64,000 nt of DNA. Source: Cupriavidus sp. D39 (GTDB taxonomy: Bacteria > Pseudomonadota > Gammaproteobacteria > Burkholderiales > Burkholderiaceae). Shown here piece by piece: positions 9,801 through 19,645 of the stretch. Position numbers and translations under genes: made by a program. A model generated the notes under the pieces. That model was not told the DNA's origin, searched no databases, and worked only from the letters and a program-made list of their open reading frames with translations. Each line of letters opens with the position of its first letter. Positions within the stretch are counted from its first letter, which is position 1. The stretch covers positions 4,030,001-4,094,000 of the forward strand of contig NZ_JAPNLE010000009.1 of NCBI RefSeq assembly GCF_026627925.1, read 5' to 3'.

Positions 9801-10214
9801 GTGAATTTCTTCGCCGACTACAACAACCTTGCCTTGATCGCCCTCGCCGTCGTGTCGGGCGGCCTGCTGGCGTGGCCCGCCATCTCGCGCGGAACCTCCG
9901 GCAAGACCGTCAACCCGGCCGCCGCGACCCAGCTGATCAACAAGCGCAATGCCGTGGTCGTGGATATCCGGGAAGCCACCGAATACGCCAAGGGCCACCT
10001 GCCGCAAGCCAAGAGTGCGCCACTTGCCGACCTGGCAAGCCGTGCCGCCAGCCTTGCAAAGGACAAGTCCGTCCCCATCATCGTCGTGTGCCAGACCGGC
10101 CAGCGCTCGGGCAAGGGTCAAGCAGCCCTGAAGGAAGCCGGTTACAGTGAGATCTATTCGCTCGAAGGCGGCCTGGCCGCCTGGCAGCAAGCCGGCCTCC
10201 CCGTAGTCAAGTAA
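9801..10214 (+). CDS. Membrane-anchored rhodanese-like protein
   Basis: A 137-residue single-domain sulfurtransferase. Residues 5-25 form an N-terminal membrane segment, followed by a rhodanese fold with [15 protein letters not shown] and the active-site loop [11 protein letters not shown] carrying the catalytic cysteine. The GTG at 9801 is chosen because it starts immediately before the membrane segment; no ATG in frame fits. It is followed at about 105 bases by grxC and then secB, a typical order in this group. The physiological sulfur acceptor cannot be told from the sequence. Confidence 0.88.
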   Translation: MNFFADYNNLALIALAVVSGGLLAWPAISRGTSGKTVNPAAATQLINKRNAVVVDIREATEYAKGHLPQAKSAPLADLASRAASLAKDKSVPIIVVCQTGQRSGKGQAALKEAGYSEIYSLEGGLAAWQQAGLPVVK

Positions 10215-10319
10215 GCGGCGGACCCAAGCGGCTCCGGGAGCCTGTCCTCCGGAGCCGCGGCTGTCCCGGCTTGCGAGCACCGACCAACCTCCGGATTCCC
10301 GTTTTTCAAGGAGATGCGC

Positions 10320-10577
10320 ATGGCCCGCGTTGTTATGTACAGCACGGTAGTTTGTCCGTATTGCCAGATGGCCGAGCGCCTTCTGAAGGCCAAGGGCGTG
10401 GAGGCGATCGAGAAGATCCTGATCGACCGCGAGCCCGGCAAGCGCGAGGAAATGATGAGCCGCACCGGTCGCCGCACCGTGCCGCAGATCTACATCGACG
10501 AGACCCACGTGGGTGGCTTCGACGACCTCTCGGCGCTCGATCGCCAGGGTGGCCTGGTGCCGCTGCTGGCAGCCTGA
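10320..10577 (+). CDS. grxC: Glutaredoxin 3
   Basis: An 85-residue glutathione-dependent thiol oxidoreductase. The dithiol motif CPYC is at residues 12-15, with the conserved TVPQIYID cis-proline strand and GGFDDL glutathione-binding motif downstream. The ATG at 10320 is used because AAGGAG lies six bases before it; an ATG at 10314 overlaps that ribosome site. In relatives secB follows directly; here a group II intron of about 3 kb separates them. A 7-bp hairpin (GCGGGTG/CACCCGC) at 10596-10616 lies just past the stop. Confidence 0.95.
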   Translation: MARVVMYSTVVCPYCQMAERLLKAKGVEAIEKILIDREPGKREEMMSRTGRRTVPQIYIDETHVGGFDDLSALDRQGGLVPLLAA

Positions 10578-10638
10578 AGCGCCGCCGGTCTCGCCGCGGG
10601 TGAATTCGCCACCCGCGTCATGTACCATATACGTTTTC

Positions 10639-13595
10639 GTGCGACACGCACTCTCGTGTCCGGGTAGCCCCAACGTAAGGGGCATCGACCTTGTTGGGAC
10701 AAGGTGAGGGTCTCGACCCAAGCCGTCCAATCCCAACCATTACTTGCTTAGACGAACCTGGCCGAACAGCTTAGGGGAGTCCATTGGCCTAATGTCGAAT
10801 TGGCGAAAGCTGATTTGACAAGCGGCACTTGCTTTTGCTGGATTACCTCCAGCCATCGCCCAAAGGCGGGGACGCTCGCCTTTGGGCGAGTTCTCTGTAA
10901 ACAGTCTTTCGTAAGGGAGGCTGTGTGGTTTCGAGAGATTGTTGCGAGACCACAGCATGGCATTTAAACCGGCCCAGATGGGTTGGCGCTACGCTCTTTG
11001 GGGCAGGATACGTTGACTCTCTGGAGTCTGCGCCTGTCGAGTTGATTCCGCAGTATGGAGTCACGATGTCGTAAGGATTGTGAGAGGTCCCGGAGCGAAA
11101 GCTCTACACGTTATGGTTCGGTCGTGCACGGTCGTGAGACTGCCCCGATAGAGAACCTGCTATACGACTAGCAGTAGCCTAGGGAGACATGCGTCACTGG
11201 TAACGGTGGGGTGTGAAGCTTTCCTGACAATGTAGCCCCCGCAAGGGTACGAATCTGCCGCGAGGCGGGTTGGTAGAGGCTCCGAGCAGCAACGGGGTCG
11301 AGGAGCTAGGCTGGCTGGTATGGGCAACACTAAGTGAACTGCTGATAAACGCCGTGAATATGACGGTGCCAAAGCTGCTGACAGGCACTAACCAAAAGGT
11401 ATGTGGTCGGATATTCCGCTGGAAACTCGGAATACGTCGTCATCGGACCACCGGCGGAGAGGCGGGTCCTAACCCAGTCTTGTAACGTGTAGGGAACGTG
11501 GTAAGCCCGTATGGCTGCCGGAGCGCGGTATGGCTCGGGCAGGCGAACCGTAAGGAACGCTGTCGGCTGTGCGGGTATGGGAGGTTGGAGAAAGCGAATG
11601 CCGGGCTGTAATGGTCCGGATAGGGGTTGAAACATCATCCCACGCGAAAGCGGGCAGACTTCCAACTGGTCAATCGTCGCAGGACGGCTGGCTAATCTCG
11701 CTTGTTTAATTTTTCTTCCCTTGAGGGCAACTGTCCCTCAAGGGGCATGTTGTCTCTCGATGTTGGGGAAGATCCTCAAGATAGGAGAGCAGCATGGAAG
11801 CATTTATCCGTAAGGATAAATCTGCGCCCTCCGGCGTTCCGCAAAGCTGGGGTGCCATTAATTGGCGCCGCGTAGAGCGGACCGTTCGAGAGATGCAGAT
11901 TCGAATTGCGAAGGCGACACAGGAAGGGGATTGGCGTAGGGTGAAAGCTCTACAGAGGTCCCTGACCCGCTCGTTCTCCGCCAAGGCATCGGCGGTCAGG
12001 CGAGTGACGGAGAACCGTGGCAGAAAGACAGCAGGTGTTGACCGCGTGCTGTGGGATGAGCCTGAAACCCGGTGGGCAGCTATCGGGCAGTTGAAGCGTC
12101 GGGGGTATCGACCGCTGCCGTTAAGGCGGGTCTTTATTCCAAAGGCCAACGGGACGGAACGCCCTCTGGGCATACCGACCATGTTGGACCGAGCCATGCA
12201 GGCCCTATACCTGCTGGCATTGGAGCCAGTGTCGGAAGGTAGGAGCGATCCGAATTCGTATGGGTTTCGGATCAACCGCTCGACCCACGATGCTATGGCC
12301 CAGTTGTTCGTCAACCTGTCCAGGAAGGTTTCGGCCTCTTGGATACTGGAGGCGGATATCAAAGGCTGCTTTGACAACATCGATCACAAGTGGCTGGAGC
12401 GTAACGTCCCGATGGACAAAGCGATCCTGCGTAAGTGGTTGAAAGCTGGCGTGGTGTTTCAAGGCCAGTTTCAGGCGACCGATGCTGGAACGCCGCAGGG
12501 AGGCATCATTTCCCCGACGTTGGCGAATGTGGCGCTGAACGGTTTGGAGCGCGACCTGACGGAGTCCCTAAGGGCAAAGTTTGGTGTTAACCAAGTTCGG
12601 AAGCTGAAGGTGAATGTCGTGCGGTATGCGGACGACTTCGTGATCACCGGCAGTACGTCGGAGGTTTTGGAACACGAAGTGAAGCCGTGGGTGGAAAAGT
12701 TCCTTGCACTGCGGGGGCTGACACTATCTACGGAGAAAACGCGGATCGTCAACATCGCCACAGGTTTCGACTTTCTCGGGTGGAGTTTCCGGAAGTACTC
12801 GGGAACACTGCTCATCAAGCCGAGTAGGAAGAACGTCAACGCGTTCTATGGCAAGGTGAAAGAGATCGTCAGCCGGCACAAGACGGCTAAGCAAGAGACG
12901 TTGATTGACTTGCTTAATCCAGTGCTACGAGGTTGGGCGCTTTACCACCAACCGGTAGCCGCCAAGTTGACGTTCACAAGAGTGGAGCACGATGTATTCC
13001 GGGCTCTATGGAAGTGGGCAAAACGGCGTCACTCGAGGAAGAGTGCTGAGTGGGTGCGCAAGAAGTACTTTGCATCCGTCGGTACACGGAACTGGGTGTT
13101 CGGAACCGCAGTGCGTCAGAAGGATGGTAGTAAGGGCAGGAAGGATTTGTACTCGCTCGCGAGCACGCCGATCCAACGGCACAAGAAAGTTCGAGGGGAC
13201 TACCATCCCTTTGATCCCGAGCAGGAGTTGTACGGCGAGACCTTGCGTCAGGAGCGATTGCTGAATAGTATGTCGCACCGAAAGCAATGGATTAAGTTGT
13301 ACATGTCCCAGCGGGGCTTGTGCGCGGTGTGTCAGTGCAAGATGACCAAAGAGACGGGGTGGCATGACCATCACATCGAGCAGCGCGTTCACGGCGGCTC
13401 GGATGCTCTAGGAAATCGTGTGCTGCTGCATCCAATCTGTCATGTTCAAGTGCATCACCATGGTGTAACCGTTGTGAAACCGGCCCCCTCGATTTGAGGT
13501 GAGGCTTTGAAAAGCTTGAGCCGTATGCGGGGAAACTCGCACGTACGGTTCTTAGGGGGGCAGATCAGGAATGATCTCGTCCCTACCCTCCCAAC
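10639..13595 (+). mobile_element. Group II intron (ORF-containing retroelement)
   Basis: The 5' end GTGCG at 10639 matches the group II boundary consensus. Domain V is clear at 13518-13551: a 34-nt hairpin starting GAGCCGTATGCGG and ending ACGTACGGTTC. Domain VI follows, with a G-run stem pairing to CCCTACCC and a likely branch-point A at 13585; the 3' end falls at about 13590-13595. The domain IV loop holds the reverse transcriptase gene, preceded by a 10-bp stem at 11718-11744. A 12-bp hairpin lies at 10857-10888. The intron is inserted in the same orientation as the flanking genes between grxC and secB, so splicing would restore the spacer. About 1,155 nt precede the protein start, which is long for such introns. 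The exact 3' junction is uncertain by several bases. Confidence 0.9.
11794..13497 (+). CDS. ltrA: Group II intron-encoded reverse transcriptase/maturase with HNH endonuclease
   Basis: A 567-residue multifunctional protein for intron splicing and retrohoming. The domains in order are a reverse-transcriptase N-terminal region (residues about 20-90), reverse-transcriptase fingers/palm with TPQGGIISPTLAN and the catalytic RYADDF motif near residue 278, a maturase domain X (about 370-470), and a C-terminal HNH nuclease with CAVCQC, HDHHIEQRVHGG and LLHPICH. A good AGGAG precedes the ATG. The reading frame is intact and all active motifs are present, so the element could still be mobile. Codon usage is less GC-biased than the host genes, consistent with acquisition. 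Confidence 0.95.
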   Translation: MEAFIRKDKSAPSGVPQSWGAINWRRVERTVREMQIRIAKATQEGDWRRVKALQRSLTRSFSAKASAVRRVTENRGRKTAGVDRVLWDEPETRWAAIGQLKRRGYRPLPLRRVFIPKANGTERPLGIPTMLDRAMQALYLLALEPVSEGRSDPNSYGFRINRSTHDAMAQLFVNLSRKVSASWILEADIKGCFDNIDHKWLERNVPMDKAILRKWLKAGVVFQGQFQATDAGTPQGGIISPTLANVALNGLERDLTESLRAKFGVNQVRKLKVNVVRYADDFVITGSTSEVLEHEVKPWVEKFLALRGLTLSTEKTRIVNIATGFDFLGWSFRKYSGTLLIKPSRKNVNAFYGKVKEIVSRHKTAKQETLIDLLNPVLRGWALYHQPVAAKLTFTRVEHDVFRALWKWAKRRHSRKSAEWVRKKYFASVGTRNWVFGTAVRQKDGSKGRKDLYSLASTPIQRHKKVRGDYHPFDPEQELYGETLRQERLLNSMSHRKQWIKLYMSQRGLCAVCQCKMTKETGWHDHHIEQRVHGGSDALGNRVLLHPICHVQVHHHGVTVVKPAPSI

Positions 13596-13693
13596 CGGGT
13601 GCCGACCCGGGCCGTGACCCTGGGCCAATCCCGCCCGCGGTGCCAATGTCCCGTACGCCTGGCCCCCAACGCCCATTTTTCCGGAAGCCTTTC

Positions 13694-14212
13694 ATGAGCG
13701 ACCAGCAGAACAATCAGCAGGAAGACCAGCCGTTCTTCAACATCCAGCGTGTGTACCTGAAGGACATGTCGCTCGAACAGCCGAATTCCCCCGGCATCTT
13801 CCTCGAGACCGAAGCGCCGGCCGTGGAAGTGCAGGTGAACGTGGGCGCCTCGCAACTGCAGGAAGGCATCTTCGAAGTCGTGGTGACCGGTACCGTGACC
13901 ACCAAGGTGCAGGACAAGGTTGCCTTCCTGGTGGAAGCCCATCAGGCCGGCATCTTCGATATCCGCAACGTGCCGGTGGAGCAGCTCGACCCGCTGCTGG
14001 GCATTGCCTGCCCGACCATTCTCTACCCGTACCTGCGCGGCAATATCGCCGACGTGATCACCCGCGCCGGCTTCCAGGCCATCCACCTGTCGGAAATCAA
14101 CTTCCAGGCACTATACGAACAGCGCCTGCAGGCCGCGATGGAAGAAGCTGAAGCCGTGCAAGGCGGCAACAGCGGCATCGTGATGCCCGATGGCAGCCAG
14201 GCTCGTCACTGA
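13694..14212 (+). CDS. secB: Protein-export chaperone SecB
   Basis: A 172-residue cytoplasmic tetrameric chaperone that holds preproteins unfolded and hands them to SecA. The body has [14 protein letters not shown] near the N-terminus and LFPYLR-like [10 protein letters not shown] with [10 protein letters not shown] at the C-terminal half, all typical. The ATG at 13694 starts MSDQQNNQQ, matching betaproteobacterial SecB. It is separated from grxC by the group II intron. It is followed by a hairpin terminator and then gpsA, the usual neighbour. Confidence 0.96.
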   Translation: MSDQQNNQQEDQPFFNIQRVYLKDMSLEQPNSPGIFLETEAPAVEVQVNVGASQLQEGIFEVVVTGTVTTKVQDKVAFLVEAHQAGIFDIRNVPVEQLDPLLGIACPTILYPYLRGNIADVITRAGFQAIHLSEINFQALYEQRLQAAMEEAEAVQGGNSGIVMPDGSQARH

Positions 14213-14235
14213 TCCTGCTGTAGTCAGCTGCAAAG

Positions 14236-14256
14236 ACGGGGCCTCGGCCCCGTTTT
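14236..14256 (+). terminator. Intrinsic terminator after secB
   Basis: A GC-rich hairpin (ACGGGGC paired to GCCCCGT) followed by TTTG, located 24 bases past the secB stop and upstream of gpsA. Confidence 0.6.
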
Positions 14257-14317
14257 GTCTTTCCGGCCCGCGTAGTCGCGACGAATGCGCGGGGCCGAAC
14301 AAGCGAGGCGAACCGCC

Positions 14318-15332
14318 ATGAAAATCACAGTCTTCGGTGCGGGTGCCTGGGGCACCGCGCTCGCCAGCCATGCCGCCGCGACCCACGATGTGGTGCTGTG
14401 GGGGCGGGACGCTGCCCAGCTGGCCGGCATCGGCGCCGACCGCGTCAATGCCACCTACCTGCCCGGCGTGCCGCTGTCCGGGCGGCTCGCGGTGCAGGCC
14501 GATTTCGATCGGGCCGCGGCGCATGCCGATGTCGAGCCGGATGGCCTGGTGATCGTCGCCACGCCGGTCTCGGGCCTGCGCGAAATGACGCGCCGGCTGG
14601 CCGCGAGCCAGACCGGGGCTTGCGCATGCTCTGGCTGTGCAAGGGCTTCGAGGCCGGCTCCAATGCGTTGCCGCACCAGATGGTGCGCGAAGAGCTCACC
14701 GCCGCCGGCCGTCTCGATGACACCAGCTACGGCGTGCTGACCGGCCCCAGTTTTGCCCGTGAAGTGGCGCTGGGCCTGCCCTGCGCGCTCACCGTGGCGG
14801 GCACCTCGCCGGCGCTGCCCGAGCTCGCGCAGCAGGCGTTCCATCACCATGCCATGCGCATCTACGGCAGCGACGACCTGGTCGGCGCCGAGGTGGGGGC
14901 GCGGTCAAGAACGTGCTGGCGATTGCCACTGGCGCCAGCGATGGCCTGGGCCTGGGCCTGAACGCGCGCGCCGCGCTGGTGACGCGCGGCCTGGCCGAGA
15001 TGACCCGGCTCGGCATGGCACTGGGAGGGCGCATCGAAACCTTCATGGGCCTGGCCGGCATGGGCGACCTGATCCTGACCGCTACGGGCGATCTCTCGCG
15101 CAATCGCAAGGTCGGCCAGCAGTTGGCCGAGGGCAAGACGCTCGCGCAGATCCTGGCCGAGCTGGGCCACGTTGCCGAAGGCGTGCGCTGTGCGCAGGCC
15201 GTGGCGGCGCTGGCCGCGGCCAAGGGCGTCGAGATGCCGATCACGCGCGCGGTATGCGCCGTGCTCTTCGAAGGGCTGCCTGCCGCCGACGCGGTGGCGC
15301 GGCTGCTCCAGCGGGATGCGCGCGATGAGTGA
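14318..15332 (+). CDS. gpsA: Glycerol-3-phosphate dehydrogenase [NAD(P)+] (two frameshifts)
   Basis: Makes sn-glycerol-3-phosphate from dihydroxyacetone phosphate for phospholipid synthesis. The N-terminal nucleotide fold starts [16 protein letters not shown]. The frame shifts by one near 14612, where a missing G in CCGGGGC restores [11 protein letters not shown], and again near 14897, where a missing G in GTGGGGGC restores the catalytic [11 protein letters not shown] with the active lysine. Corrected length is 338 residues, standard for the family. Both lesions are losses in G runs, and gpsA is normally essential, so sequencing error is likelier than gene death. It overlaps the next gene by eight bases. 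Confidence 0.9.
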
Positions 15333-16347
15333 GTCCGCGATGGGTGAGTCAATGATGGCGGCCCGGCGCCGCGTCCTGAAAGCCCTTGCCACCTGCGCCA
15401 TGCCTGGCGCGGCTGGTGCCGCGCTGGCTTCGCCCGCGTCCGCCCAGCCCTGGCCGGCGCGGCCGATCCGCATGGTGGTGCCGTTCCCGGCCGGGTCTTC
15501 GCCTGACCTGATCGCGCGCCTGCTGACCGAGAAGCTGTCCGTGGCGCTCGGCCAACCCGTGGTGGTGGAAAACCGCCCGGGTGCCGGCGGCAATATCGGC
15601 ACCGACATGGTGGCCAGAGCCGCCCCGGATGGCTATACCTTGCTGCTGACCATCAATGGCCCGCTGGTCACCGCGCCAACCTTGTCGCGCCATCTCGGCT
15701 ACGACCCGGTGCGCCAGCTCAGCCCCGTATCGCTGGTGGCGACGTCGCCCAATGTGCTGGTGGTGGATGCCCGCCTGCCGGTGCATGACGTGCGGGAGTT
15801 CGTGGCCCTGGCCCGTTCCCGGCCGGGCGTGCTGAACTACGGGTCGGTGGGCAACGGCAGCGCTGCCCACCTGGCCATGGAGCAGCTCAAGGCGGCCGCC
15901 GGCATCGACCTGCAGCACATTCCCTATCCGGGGTTCGCGCAGATCACCACCGCCATGGTCGGCGGCCAGGTGCAGGCCGGCTTCATGGTGCCGGCCATTG
16001 CCATGCCGCTGGTGACTGCCGGCAAGCTGCGCATCATCGCGGTGACCACCAGCGGGCGCACCAGCCTGCTGCCCGCGGTGCCGACAGTGGCGGAATCCGG
16101 CTATCCCGGCTTCGAGGCGATCTCATGGCAAGCGGTGCTGGCCCCGGCGGGCACGCCCGCGCCGGTGATCGACCGGCTCTATCGCGAGCTGGTGGCCATC
16201 ATCGGCAGCGAGGACGTGCGCGCCAAGATGCGCGCCCAGTATTTCGTGCCGGCCGGCACCGCGCCGCAATCGCTGCGCCAGACCATGGCTAGCGAGAAGG
16301 TGCGCTGGGACAAGGTGATCCGCGTGGCCGGCGTGCAGCCGGAATAA
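15325..16347 (+). CDS. Bug-family tripartite tricarboxylate transporter substrate-binding protein
   Basis: A periplasmic solute-binding protein of the TctC/Bug family, of which Burkholderiales carry very many copies. A positively charged N-terminus with RRR and a hydrophobic stretch ends in ASPASAQPW, a likely signal-peptidase site near residue 40. The mature part has the family signatures [29 protein letters not shown] and APDGYTLLL. No TctA or TctB membrane genes are adjacent, which is usual for orphan Bug proteins. ATG codons at 15325, 15340 and 15352 are all possible; the first overlaps gpsA. The ligand cannot be predicted. Confidence 0.85.
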   Translation: MSESAMGESMMAARRRVLKALATCAMPGAAGAALASPASAQPWPARPIRMVVPFPAGSSPDLIARLLTEKLSVALGQPVVVENRPGAGGNIGTDMVARAAPDGYTLLLTINGPLVTAPTLSRHLGYDPVRQLSPVSLVATSPNVLVVDARLPVHDVREFVALARSRPGVLNYGSVGNGSAAHLAMEQLKAAAGIDLQHIPYPGFAQITTAMVGGQVQAGFMVPAIAMPLVTAGKLRIIAVTTSGRTSLLPAVPTVAESGYPGFEAISWQAVLAPAGTPAPVIDRLYRELVAIIGSEDVRAKMRAQYFVPAGTAPQSLRQTMASEKVRWDKVIRVAGVQPE

Positions 16348-16368
16348 GGAAGTTCGCGGGCGGCGGCT

Positions 16369-16839
16369 TCAGGCGCCGCCGGCAAAGCCGTTCTGGCGCC
16401 AGGCTTCGAACACCACGACCGCGACGGTATTGGAGAGGTTGAGACTCCGGTTGTCCGGCCGCATCGGCAGCCGGATGCGCTGCGCCGTGGGAAACCACTC
16501 GCGCCGCTCCGGCGCCAGCCCGCGCGTTTCCGATCCGAACACAAACCAGTCCCCGGGCAGGAAACTGACTTGGCCGAAGGGCGTCGAGCCATGCGTGGTC
16601 AGCGCGAACATGCGGGCCGGGTCGGGTTGTTCGCTTTCCATCAGCGCGTCCCAGTTCTCGTGCACGCGCATGCTGGCGTACTCGTGATAGTCCAGGCCGG
16701 CGCGGCGCATGCGCGCATCTTCCAGCGGAAAGCCGAGCGGCTTGACAAGGTGCAGGCGCGCACCGGTGTTGGCGCACAGCCGTATCACATTGCCGGTATT
16801 CGGCGGGATCTCGGGTTCGACCAGGACGACATTGAACAT
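16369..16839 (-). CDS. trmL: tRNA (cytidine/uridine-34-2'-O)-methyltransferase
   Basis: A 156-residue SPOUT methyltransferase that 2'-O-methylates the wobble nucleotide of tRNA-Leu isoacceptors. It begins MFNVVLVEPEIPPNTGNVIRL, the family signature. The knot motifs are FVFGSETRGL and IRLPMRPDNRSLNLSN, which bind S-adenosylmethionine. Length is standard. The 3' end faces the Bug gene convergently, with 21 bases between stops. comF lies upstream on the same strand. Confidence 0.95.
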   Translation of the reverse strand: MFNVVLVEPEIPPNTGNVIRLCANTGARLHLVKPLGFPLEDARMRRAGLDYHEYASMRVHENWDALMESEQPDPARMFALTTHGSTPFGQVSFLPGDWFVFGSETRGLAPERREWFPTAQRIRLPMRPDNRSLNLSNTVAVVVFEAWRQNGFAGGA

Positions 16840-16944
16840 GGGGGAGGGGCGGGCCAGGGGCGCCGCAGCCGTGAAACGCTGGGCAGCTTACCCTGCCGGG
16901 GGCCGCCTGTCACGCCGGGCCTATGGGGTGCGCTATCGGGTGCG

Positions 16945-17645
16945 CTACGGGGTGCGCAAGGCAACCACCAGCGTCACGCGTGCCGCGCCGTGGGCTTTCG
17001 GGACCCGCGCCGCTTCGCCCAAGGTGGCGCCGCTGGTCATCACATCGTCGACCAGGCCGACATGCTGGCCCGCCACGTCGTTGCCGGGCACGAGGCCAAA
17101 GGCATCCTGCAGGTTGGCCTGGCGCGCGGGCAGGTCCAGCGTGGCTTGGGCCGGGGTATCGCGCGCAGCGTCGGCGCGGCGCGCACGCCCAGCCGGCGTG
17201 CCAGCGGCCTGGCGATTTCCCAGGACTGGTTGAAGCCGCGCTCGGCAAGGCGCTGCGCGGACAGCGGGATCGGCGCCAGCACATCGGGCAGGGCCACGCC
17301 GGACGTGCCGGATTCGGCCTGCCAGCGGCGTGCCAGCTCGCCCGCAAGCCAGTCCGCCAGCGGCAGCACGCCGCCGAATTTCAGGGCTAGCACCAGGCCG
17401 TCCTGCGGTCTGGCGTAGTCGCCCAGCACCAGCGCGTCGTCGAAAGGCGGCGCCTCGTAGCGGCACTGCGCGCAGAGCGAGGCAGCGCCTGGCCCGGCAA
17501 TGCGCCCGAGCGGACGCGCAGCAGCGGCAACGCGGCAGCGGCGTCAGCAACTCTTGCGCGCAGCCTGCGCAGACGGTTTCGTCCTGCACAGTGCCGCACA
17601 ATGCGCAGGCCGCTGGCAGGAGCGTGCGCAGCAAGCGCCGCGCAT
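16945..17645 (-). CDS. comF: ComF-family phosphoribosyltransferase-like protein (frameshifted)
   Basis: Related to the competence protein ComF/GntX, a phosphoribosyltransferase fold with an N-terminal zinc-finger-like region. The N-terminal part has paired cysteines (CALCG, CAGC, CRCC). The middle frame carries LVLALKFGGVLPLADWL and LAPIPLSAQRLAERGFNQS. The last frame has QANLQDAF and the PRPP-loop VGLVDDVMTSGATL. These lie in different frames: shifts occur near 17500 and near 17160. The start is uncertain because the ATG at 17645 is out of frame with the first block. bioC is transcribed divergently. Whether it is truly broken or mis-sequenced cannot be told. Confidence 0.75.
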
Positions 17646-17862
17646 GATGGCGCAGGGCGCCTTCGCCCGGGTGCGCCAGGCGGTGCAGCAGGGGTGCGGC
17701 TGGCGCATGGGGCACGTCCGAGCCATCGGCGGCAGGCCTGGCGGTGGGCGCGTATCTTCGCGATCCTGTTGCGGCGCCGGTTGGCGCGCGCACCGTATGC
17801 CCGACGGACGCTTCACGCCCGCCGTCATCCACATTCTTAGTTTCTTGCTGCCTGGTTTGACC

Positions 17863-18812
17863 GTGTCCCTGCATGACGCCGACTCCCCCGATGCCTATTT
17901 GCCGCCCACGCGGCTGACCCGCCTCGCCTTTGACCGGCGCAGCGCCGGATTCGGCCAGCTGGACTTCTTGCTGGGCGAGATCGGCCAGCGCATGCAGGAG
18001 CGCATGCAGATGATCCGGCTGGCGCCGGTGCGCGCGCTCGATATCGGCTGCGGCCACGGGCGCGGCCTGGCCGCGCTGCGCGCCCAATACCCGGATGCGC
18101 AGATCGCCGGCCTGGATATTTCCGGGGCGATGCTGCGCGAGGCCGTGCAGCGCGATCCCCAGCGCCAGTCCGGGTGGCTCGGGCGCCTGCTCGGCAAGCG
18201 CCCGACCTTCGACCTGGTGCAGGGCGATCTTGCCACATTGCCCTTCGCGCCGGCCAGCTTCGACCTGTTGTGGTCCAACCTGGCGTTGCACTGGCACCCC
18301 GAGCCGCACCGGGTTTTCCCGGAGTGGCACCGGGTCACCCGCGACGAAGGCTTGGTCCTGTTCTCGCTGTTCGGGCCCGATACGCTGGCGCAACTGCGCG
18401 CCGCCTTTGCCGAAGTGGATGGCGACACCCACACGCTGCGCTTCGTCGACATGCACGATATCGGGGACATGCTGGTGCACAGTGGCTGGTCCACGCCCGT
18501 GATGGACATGGAGACCCTGACGATCACCTATGAGTCGCCACGGACCCTGCTGCGCGAAGTGCAGGCCTTTGGCGGGCTGCGCCTGCCGGCTGCCGCGGGC
18601 AAGGGCGGGGGCTGCGCGGGCGCCGCTGGCACGCAGCGCTGCTGGCTGCGCTGGAGCGCCAGCGCAATGCCGAGGGACTGATCCCGCTCACGTTCGAGAT
18701 CGTCTACGGCCACGCCTGGAAGCTGGCGCCGCGCGGCAAGCAGGCCGTCGATGAACTCGGACACGCCGTGGTTCCGCTCGACAAGATCGGGCGCGCGCGG
18801 CAACGCAAGTAA
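17863..18812 (+). CDS. bioC: Malonyl-ACP O-methyltransferase BioC (frameshifted)
   Basis: A SAM-dependent methyltransferase that masks malonyl-ACP at the start of biotin synthesis. Motif I is ALDIGCGHGRGLAALR near residue 60, followed by GDLATLPFAPASFD and WSNLALHWHPEP, typical of BioC. Near 18607 the frame is lost in a G run (GGGCGGGGG); adding one G continues into RRWHAALLAALERQ, FEIVYGHAW and a TAA at 18812. The GTG at 17863 is the best guess for the start; an ATG at 17797 is an alternative. No other biotin gene is nearby. Confidence 0.78.
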
Positions 18813-19077
18813 CGTCCGCGCCGCTGCTGCACGCATCGGCGGCGCAGTCAAGCGCGCTATCGCGAGCACCGCGCCGATGCACAAAAACTTGTCGCGCGCC
18901 AGCCCCTTGGTCAAGTAGCGGCCTTGTCCGAGTAGGCGAAGCGCCCTATAATGCGCCAGTTTGTCGCAGTGGTCTCCCTGGCACAATTTGCCCGAAATCG
19001 CACTTCAATGGTGCGTCCCAGGCGCAATCGTCCAGGCGTGCATCCAGCGCAGAGTGGTTGGCGATGCAAGGTTGGCG

Positions 19078-19587
19078 ATGCAAGACTTGGGTATCGCACT
19101 CCAGACGGCGCAAGACAAATCCGGCGGCAGTTCCGACGGATTTGGCCCGCCGGACAAAGACTGGCTGATGAAGCGGAATTGTTCGCTGTCTCCGCGCCAG
19201 GTTGGCTGGTTTTACCTCTCGATCGTCAGTGTTTCGCTCGCCATCGCCTTGTTCTTCGCGTGGCGAGGGTCATGGCTCGTGCTTCCCTTTGCCGGGCTGG
19301 AACTGCTGGGGCTGGGCATTGCCCTGCTGGTGCATGGGCGGCATGCGTCGGACTACGAGCGCGTCAGCCTCGTCGACGGCAGGCTGGTAGTGGTTTCGGT
19401 CAGTGCAGGGCAGCTGACACGGCATGAATTCAACCCGCTGTGGGTGCGGGTCGAACCGGGTGAATCATTACGGGCGCTGGTGTTGCTGCGCTCGGGCAAG
19501 AGCGCTGTGCGGGTGGGGTGTTTTCTGGACCCGTACAAGCGGCGAAAGTTCGCGCAGGAGCTCGCATCGGCTTTACGTTCTCTCTGA
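19078..19587 (+). CDS. DUF2244 membrane protein
   Basis: A small membrane protein with two hydrophobic segments (about residues 43-65 and 70-85 from this start), followed by a soluble beta-rich C-terminal part with VSLVDGRLVVVSV. This pattern and the position directly before ctaC match the DUF2244 family that often precedes cytochrome oxidase genes. The function is unknown. The frame is open from 18961; the conserved part begins at MKRNCSLSPRQVGWFY (19168), so starts at 18961, 19078 and 19168 are all possible. A short direct repeat (ggcgatgcaag, twice) lies at 19060-19085. Confidence 0.65.
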   Translation: MQDLGIALQTAQDKSGGSSDGFGPPDKDWLMKRNCSLSPRQVGWFYLSIVSVSLAIALFFAWRGSWLVLPFAGLELLGLGIALLVHGRHASDYERVSLVDGRLVVVSVSAGQLTRHEFNPLWVRVEPGESLRALVLLRSGKSAVRVGCFLDPYKRRKFAQELASALRSL

Positions 19588-19645
19588 GAGGCAGCGGAGG
19601 TCCGGCGAGTGACAGATTTGAATCTGTAAATTGGGTAGATAACAA

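Noticed and set aside
10596..10638. Hairpin before the intron as a group IIC target terminator
   Set aside because: The stem ends 22 bases before the intron and lacks a T run directly at the junction. The intron protein carries an HNH domain, which group IIC proteins usually lack.
11270..11485. Small frames inside the 5' part of the intron
   Set aside because: They lie in structured intron RNA, with no ribosome site and no recognisable protein features.
18604..18684. bioC ending at the early stop near 18681
   Set aside because: The sequence after the G run is unlike the family, while the next frame matches the expected C-terminus to 18812; one missing G explains it.
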